From the NCBI GenBank assembly GCA_964549505.1, contig CAZJVD010000001.1:124001-188000 (forward strand): 64,000 bases of DNA, given 5' to 3'. Below, piece by piece: positions 59,531 to 64,000 of the stretch (positions are counted from its first letter, which is position 1; every line of letters begins with the position of its first letter). The stretch is from CAZJVD01 sp964549505. GTDB lineage: Bacteria > Bdellovibrionota > UBA1018 > CAZJVD01. Made by a program: the position numbers and the translations under genes. The notes beneath the pieces were generated by a model, which worked only from the letters and a program-made list of their open reading frames with translations, was not told where the DNA came from and ran no database searches.

Positions 59531-61290
59531 GAAAACCACTCCTGTACGGGGCGATCAAGACCCACACCCCAAAGATAGTTGTAGAGCGCGCGATTCAGTC
59601 CCTTACCGAGCCGCGCATGATCCACTCCTGATGGATCACGAAACTCCAAGTCGTTTTCTCCAAACGGGTGCCCACGCACCTTCTTACGAACGAGTGTGAT
59701 TCCGAAGTCCTTTGGATTCTGGCCGATCGGACTGTGCGCTGTGGCCGAAAAGCGATGCCAGAAGCCCGACTGGATTCGGTTCGTGGCAAAAAGATCACGA
59801 ACGAAAGCGAGACTCTCGATCGTTTCCTTGCGGGTCTGCCCAGGAAATCCATACATCAGATAAGCATGCACCATGACGCCCGCGTCTCGGAAAGCCGCCG
59901 TTACACGTCTGACTTGCGGCAGAGTCACACCTTTATTGATGCGTTTCAGAACGCGATCCGAAGCGACCTCCAGCCCACCGCTCACCATCACGCAGCCCGA
60001 GCGTGCGAGAAGCTGACACAACTCGCGCGTAAAAGACTTCTCAAAGCGAATATTAGCCCACCACGTGATCTTAATCCCACGATCGAGAATCGCCTGCGCA
60101 AGATGTCGCAGAATCTGAGGTGGTGCGGCCTCGTCCACGAAATGAAAGCCGCGCTGACCGGTCTCTTTAATGAGGACCTCGATCGTATCGATGATCGTGC
60201 TGACCTTACCGGGTTGGTAGTCACGAATGTACGAGAGCGAAAGGTCGCAGAACGTGCAGCGCCGCCAGTAACAACCATGCGCGACCGCAAGCTTGACCCA
60301 AGCAAACTCAGACCAGAGCCGATGTGCGGGATTGAGCATCTCAACCAGTGCCGGATACCGCTTGAAGTCCACCCCCTCATAACTGGGGCGCATTCGGTCG
60401 GTGTACACAGGATCCTTCGCCGACGGATCAGAAACATACCGGACCTGCCCGCCTTCTCGGATGCGGGTGCGCACCATGGGACCGTTTTCAAGGATTCGGA
60501 GAAACGGAAGCTCCCCGGCATCAAATGTGATCGCGTCGATTCGATCGAAAATCCGTGGGTCGGAAAGCGAGCGCAACTCCGTGTTCACATAACCGCCACC
60601 CAGAACGATCTTTGTCTTCGGGGATTTTTTCCGAACACGATCCGCAATTCGAAGCGCACCGAGCAAGTTGCCCGGAAACGGCACCGTCAATCCGAGTACG
60701 TCGGGCGGTTCCGACAGGATCCACCGATCGATGAGGCCGTCGAGAATCTCCGTAATTGTCGTCTTGAGCCGCAACTGTTTCTCGATCACCGAAAAGTCAG
60801 GTTGGGAGGCCGCAAGTTTTTCACCATAACGAGACAGACGAAACTCAGGGTCGATCTCTTTTGCAATGCAGTCGACCGCATCATCGATGAACGTACTGGC
60901 TAGAAAACGCGCCCGATCTTGAACAGAGGCGGTGCCCAGTGCTGCCTCGAACGTCGGATTCGAAAGCGCGTCCTTCATCCGTGGACCTACCGGCAACTCA
61001 CCTCGCGTGATGCGCATCGCGAGCTCTGGTCGTTGGCCCTGCAGAAAAGCCACGATGGACTCAACCCACGGCGCGGCCGCCGCAAAGAACGTTCGCGCTC
61101 GAGCAGACTCTGAGGCCTGCACGCACTTCAAAAAACCGTCGTGTGAAAAAATCGCCAGAAAGAGTTCGAGCGAAAGATCGATCTGAGTGGATTCGATACC
61201 GCGAACACGTAGGAATCCCGCAAGATGAGGGATAGCCGAATAAGGCGTATTGATCTGGGTCATCGGAGGAGTGACCAGGACGATTTTCAT
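59527..61290 (-). CDS. B12-binding radical SAM protein
   Basis: A 587-aa enzyme. The N-terminal cobalamin-binding domain (PPMTQINTPYSAIPHLAGFLR; DVLGLTVPFPGNLLGALRIAD; KTKIVLGGGYVNTE) is followed by a radical SAM domain with CYWRRCTFC (C-x5-C-x2-C form) near 342-350, then GIKITWWANIRFEKS and GGLEVASDRVLKRINKG. Such proteins do methylations or rearrangements at unreactive carbons; the substrate is unknown. It lies 24 bp after the amidase gene and is coupled to ltaE by ATGA. Confidence 0.9.
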   Translation of the reverse strand: MKIVLVTPPMTQINTPYSAIPHLAGFLRVRGIESTQIDLSLELFLAIFSHDGFLKCVQASESARARTFFAAAAPWVESIVAFLQGQRPELAMRITRGELPVGPRMKDALSNPTFEAALGTASVQDRARFLASTFIDDAVDCIAKEIDPEFRLSRYGEKLAASQPDFSVIEKQLRLKTTITEILDGLIDRWILSEPPDVLGLTVPFPGNLLGALRIADRVRKKSPKTKIVLGGGYVNTELRSLSDPRIFDRIDAITFDAGELPFLRILENGPMVRTRIREGGQVRYVSDPSAKDPVYTDRMRPSYEGVDFKRYPALVEMLNPAHRLWSEFAWVKLAVAHGCYWRRCTFCDLSLSYIRDYQPGKVSTIIDTIEVLIKETGQRGFHFVDEAAPPQILRHLAQAILDRGIKITWWANIRFEKSFTRELCQLLARSGCVMVSGGLEVASDRVLKRINKGVTLPQVRRVTAAFRDAGVMVHAYLMYGFPGQTRKETIESLAFVRDLFATNRIQSGFWHRFSATAHSPIGQNPKDFGITLVRKKVRGHPFGENDLEFRDPSGVDHARLGKGLNRALYNYLWGVGLDRPVQEWFS

Positions 61291-61314
61291 TGCAATGCGT
61301 TGTATCGGAAAAAT

Positions 61315-62796
61315 CTACGTTTTTCCAGCTGATCCCGCAGAGCGGGGCGCCACATAGCCACCCAGTGCCTTTTCGAGGACTTGCGCGGCTCCGATCGTCA
61401 AATGATCCATCCCAGGTCCCGCGGCGATCTGAACTCCAAGCGGAATTCCATCCGCTCCAAGGCCTGTCGGCACTTGCGTCGCCGGAACCTTCATCGCCGC
61501 AAGGATCCCCGTGTAAGAAAAATCCTGGGGGAACAAAAGCGGAACATGATGTTTCGGAGCCACGCGTGGATGACTCGGAAAGATGAGAATGCTATCGGCG
61601 CTGAGAAGATCGTAGAGCTTTTTCCGCATCTCAAGTCCCATCTGAACGAACTTATCGGCCTTACTCGGCCGCACAAGGAAGGTCTCGCCGAGCGAAAACA
61701 AGATCGCAGGCAGCGTCACATCCGAAGCGCCGACAAGAGACTTGAGGAGTTCGACACCAGCGTTGAATCTACCGTTCGCTCTCAGATACGCTTTGATTTT
61801 CACATCGCGCGTCTGCTGCATGAGGTAGGTCCACACATCAAACGCTTCGTAAAAAAAGTCGTGTGGAAACTCTTCGATCTGTGAACCAAGGCTTTCAAAA
61901 ACCTTTCCAGCACGTTTCACTTCTCCACTCAGCGCAGACGAAACGCGCGTGACCATTTTCATCTTGGGCTCAGCACAGACCAGAACGCGTTTGCCTTTCC
62001 AGCTATCGGGGATCGCTGAAAACTCAAAGGACTGAACATCCGGATCGAGCGGATCAACACCGGCGAGCGCTCGGGTGATCGGCATCAGATCTTCTGCAAA
62101 ACGAGTCATCGGCCCTACCGCTATGAAAGGATAGATACGTCCGACGGCGTTCGCAAAGTTTTTCCCAATCAACGGAGGATGACCCGCAAGCGAGATCACA
62201 TGATGAGACGCCTTGTGCCCGAAAATCCCGCAAAAGAACGCGGGCATCCGAATCGAACCACCTTCATCACTTCCGACTCCGAAACACGCAAGTCCGGCAC
62301 CGCCGACGGCCGCTTCGCCGCCACTGCTACCACCCGGTGTGCGACGTGTGTCGTAGGGATTGCCGCTTCGACCATAAACTTTGTTGGAGGACTCGTACCA
62401 AAGACCCCACTCCGGAATATTGGTCGTCCCCAGAACAATCGCTCCAGACTCCTTTAGCTTTCGCGCTACCGTCGAATCGACATCGGCAACATAACCCTTG
62501 CGTGTAACAGATCCACAGGTGTGCGGAAGCCCCTTGAACGCGAACATCTCTTTCAATGAAATCGGTACGCCACGGAACACGGGTTGAGCGTCCGGTGCTG
62601 ATCGATAAGCTTCCTCCGCGGCGCGGGCCTCTTTTCGAGCCTCCTCGAGGCGGAGATTGACGTACGCATTGAGCCGAGGGTTCTCTGACTCGATTTTCTT
62701 GATGTAGGCATCAACGACTTCGACGGGAGAAAACTTTCTTGACCGGTAACCCGCGGTCAATGCTCGCGCGCTCATCTGTGTTAGCTCGAACGTCAT
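61315..62796 (-). CDS. Amidase signature family hydrolase
   Basis: A 493-aa AS-family amidase. The triad is visible: Lys in PISLKEMF (about 80), cis-Ser and nucleophile Ser in TPGGSSGGEAAVGGAG and GSDEGGSIRMPA. It is related to GatA, FAAH and 6-aminohexanoate hydrolases; no GatB/C neighbours, so Glu-tRNA amidation is unlikely. The ATG at 62796 with GGGAG upstream overlaps the plsC-like stop in ATGA; the longer frame is spurious. The operon setting beside a lipid acyltransferase hints at a lipid amide substrate. Confidence 0.9.
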   Translation of the reverse strand: MTFELTQMSARALTAGYRSRKFSPVEVVDAYIKKIESENPRLNAYVNLRLEEARKEARAAEEAYRSAPDAQPVFRGVPISLKEMFAFKGLPHTCGSVTRKGYVADVDSTVARKLKESGAIVLGTTNIPEWGLWYESSNKVYGRSGNPYDTRRTPGGSSGGEAAVGGAGLACFGVGSDEGGSIRMPAFFCGIFGHKASHHVISLAGHPPLIGKNFANAVGRIYPFIAVGPMTRFAEDLMPITRALAGVDPLDPDVQSFEFSAIPDSWKGKRVLVCAEPKMKMVTRVSSALSGEVKRAGKVFESLGSQIEEFPHDFFYEAFDVWTYLMQQTRDVKIKAYLRANGRFNAGVELLKSLVGASDVTLPAILFSLGETFLVRPSKADKFVQMGLEMRKKLYDLLSADSILIFPSHPRVAPKHHVPLLFPQDFSYTGILAAMKVPATQVPTGLGADGIPLGVQIAAGPGMDHLTIGAAQVLEKALGGYVAPRSAGSAGKT

Positions 62797-63587
62797 TGAT
62801 TCTCCCTCGCCACGGACGGCAGACGACTTGCAATCACGCCTCGCACGTCTTCGATCAGACCCGGAAGATCCGAGGTTAGCACGCGCTCCCTTGAAACGGG
62901 AGGGTGAATCCAAACGTGCACCGTCCCCGGACGTAACGTCCATCGTGTCTTTGGTAAAACGGAAAAGCATCCGTCAATGGTGATCGGCAATATCGGCAAA
63001 CCCGTGTTCCTTGCGACAACAAAGGGGCCCTTCTTAAACGATCCAAGTTTTCCGTCTTGGGTTCGCGTTCCCTCAGGAAAAATAAGAAGAGAAAGAGACC
63101 GCTCCATCAAAATGCGTTCGACTAGCTTGAGCGTTTCAACGGCACGCACGCTGTTCGATCGATCGACCGGTAAAACACCGCCACCACGAATTCCCCAACC
63201 AAAAACCGGAATCCGAAAGAGCTCCTTCTTCGCGATGATCGTCACCTGCACGGGCACATAACCGAGCAAGGTCGTGAGATCCAGAAGGCTCTGATGATTG
63301 GACATCACAATGTACTGAGTCGTCGTCAAGATATTCTCAAGACCATGCACTTCTACACGAACACGAGCGACCTTCATCACAAAGCGTGACCACAGGCGAA
63401 CGGTCTTCGCTGTCAGCGGAGAAAACCGCCCAACAAATAGCGACAAAATAGCCGAAATCAGGCTCTCGATGATCGTTGCAACAACGGCCGCCACAATAAA
63501 AAACACGGTATGCACGTTCTTAACGTTAACACAGAGAGCGTGACCGACAAGCAATTGACGCCTTTTGAGATTCTCGGAAAACGTCAT
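62793..63587 (-). CDS. 1-acyl-glycerol-3-phosphate acyltransferase family (PlsC-like)
   Basis: A 264-aa membrane-associated acyltransferase: hydrophobic N-terminus (about 30-55), NHQSLLD with catalytic His-x4-Asp, GVLPVDRSNS and FPEGTRTQDGKLGSFKKG. It transfers acyl groups to lysophospholipid, likely lysophosphatidic acid. ATG at 63587 is chosen because the TTG at 63638 is implausible; an internal GTG near the first hydrophobic helix is possible. It heads the operon plsC-amidase-B12 radical SAM-ltaE-membrane protein. Confidence 0.9.
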   Translation of the reverse strand: MTFSENLKRRQLLVGHALCVNVKNVHTVFFIVAAVVATIIESLISAILSLFVGRFSPLTAKTVRLWSRFVMKVARVRVEVHGLENILTTTQYIVMSNHQSLLDLTTLLGYVPVQVTIIAKKELFRIPVFGWGIRGGGVLPVDRSNSVRAVETLKLVERILMERSLSLLIFPEGTRTQDGKLGSFKKGPFVVARNTGLPILPITIDGCFSVLPKTRWTLRPGTVHVWIHPPVSRERVLTSDLPGLIEDVRGVIASRLPSVARENQ

Positions 63588-63637
63588 TTTCGTTACACTC
63601 TGAGAATCCAAGAATTTTCCTACGGAAGGGGAGACCA

Positions 63638-64000
63638 ATGTTACGAAATATCGTCGCCGCTTTAGCGGTGTTCTTTATGGCCGGAGTTTCTCAGGCCGCG
63701 CCGTCATCGGCATCGACCAGTTTTCGACAACACTTCGAAATCGTGCGCAACAGTCGAGGCGGGCTTGAGGTCGTAAAGATTCGAACGGTACGCGAAGTAC
63801 CCAAACTCTCGACACTGATCCAACAACTTCTCACCGACTTACGAGACTACGAAGTTTCTCAAACGGAGTCAGCCAGTGCCCTAGTAGAACGTGTCACCGA
63901 GGACGACGAGGATCTCCCAGCTGAGTATCGACAGGCGATGCGCGATTCGCTCGAAGGACTCAACAGTCAGTTTGCCGCTGAAAGCATGAACCTGAACGAA
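63638..64000 (+). CDS. Exported protein, 3' end outside window
   Basis: The first 121 codons of a gene running off the right edge. AAGGGGA lies 6-7 nt before the ATG. The signal peptide is 1-20 (NIVAALAVFFMAGVSQA). The mature part is acidic with short charged helices (VREVPKLSTLIQQLLTDLRDYE; AEYRQAMRDSLEGLNSQF). Function not recognisable. It diverges from plsC with about 50 bp between. Confidence 0.75.
   Translation, partial: MLRNIVAALAVFFMAGVSQAAPSSASTSFRQHFEIVRNSRGGLEVVKIRTVREVPKLSTLIQQLLTDLRDYEVSQTESASALVERVTEDDEDLPAEYRQAMRDSLEGLNSQFAAESMNLNE

Noticed and set aside
61315..62796. GatA subunit of the Glu-tRNA amidotransferase
   Set aside because: No GatB or GatC genes are near, and the operon partners are lipid and radical SAM enzymes; it fits the wider amidase family.

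Overview
The window reads as a chromosomal segment of a motile Gram-negative bacterium. Evidence includes lipoproteins, Slt and MpaA-type wall enzymes, two flagellins, MeaB, TrmFO, a THUMP-FtsJ (RlmM-like) rRNA methyltransferase and CDP-sugar envelope genes. This mixture, and microcompartment shell proteins that resemble those I remember from Haliangium ochraceum, points to the Bdellovibrionota/Myxococcota side of the former Deltaproteobacteria. That placement is inference; no 16S gene is present.

Layout. 1-7.1 kb is a two-component cluster: three large histidine kinases, one of them split by an in-frame TGA, one HPt protein and four stand-alone receiver proteins, with no DNA-binding output domain. 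7.1-9.9 kb holds a FlaG-like gene, a roughly 200-bp fold-back repeat and two tandem flagellins. 10-18.5 kb is mostly housekeeping: MeaB, an SH3 protein, an M14 peptidase, DedA, XerC, TrmFO, a KimA-like transporter and a lipoprotein. A hairpin element sits between xerC and trmFO.

18.7-28.2 kb is one unbroken run of minus-strand genes. It begins with a compact bacterial microcompartment (BMC) operon: two trimer shell proteins, one hexamer protein, three pentamer proteins and one acylating aldehyde dehydrogenase. It continues through a HAMP membrane protein, DUF1284, Slt, prs, pth and ychF. No signature enzyme that would generate the aldehyde is visible.

28.3-31.2 kb carries a peptide-binding protein, a secreted protein and tRNA-Asn. 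31.2-33.4 kb is an A/T-rich insert directly behind the tRNA: a PLP decarboxylase, a zeta-toxin-like P-loop kinase and an unlisted 58-aa partner. 33.4-39.6 kb has exported unknowns, a subtilase and an RluB-type pseudouridine synthase. 39.6-49.4 kb is a surface-polysaccharide cluster with glycosyltransferases, a deacetylase, CDP-glucose synthesis (RfbF/RfbG), epimerases and an ABC exporter.

50-64 kb mixes RNA and ribosome functions (TrmN6-like, ABC-F, RlmM-like) with a DegT aminotransferase/GNAT pair and a divergent radical SAM enzyme. It ends with an operon plsC-amidase-B12 radical SAM-threonine aldolase-small membrane protein and a partial exported protein at the right edge.
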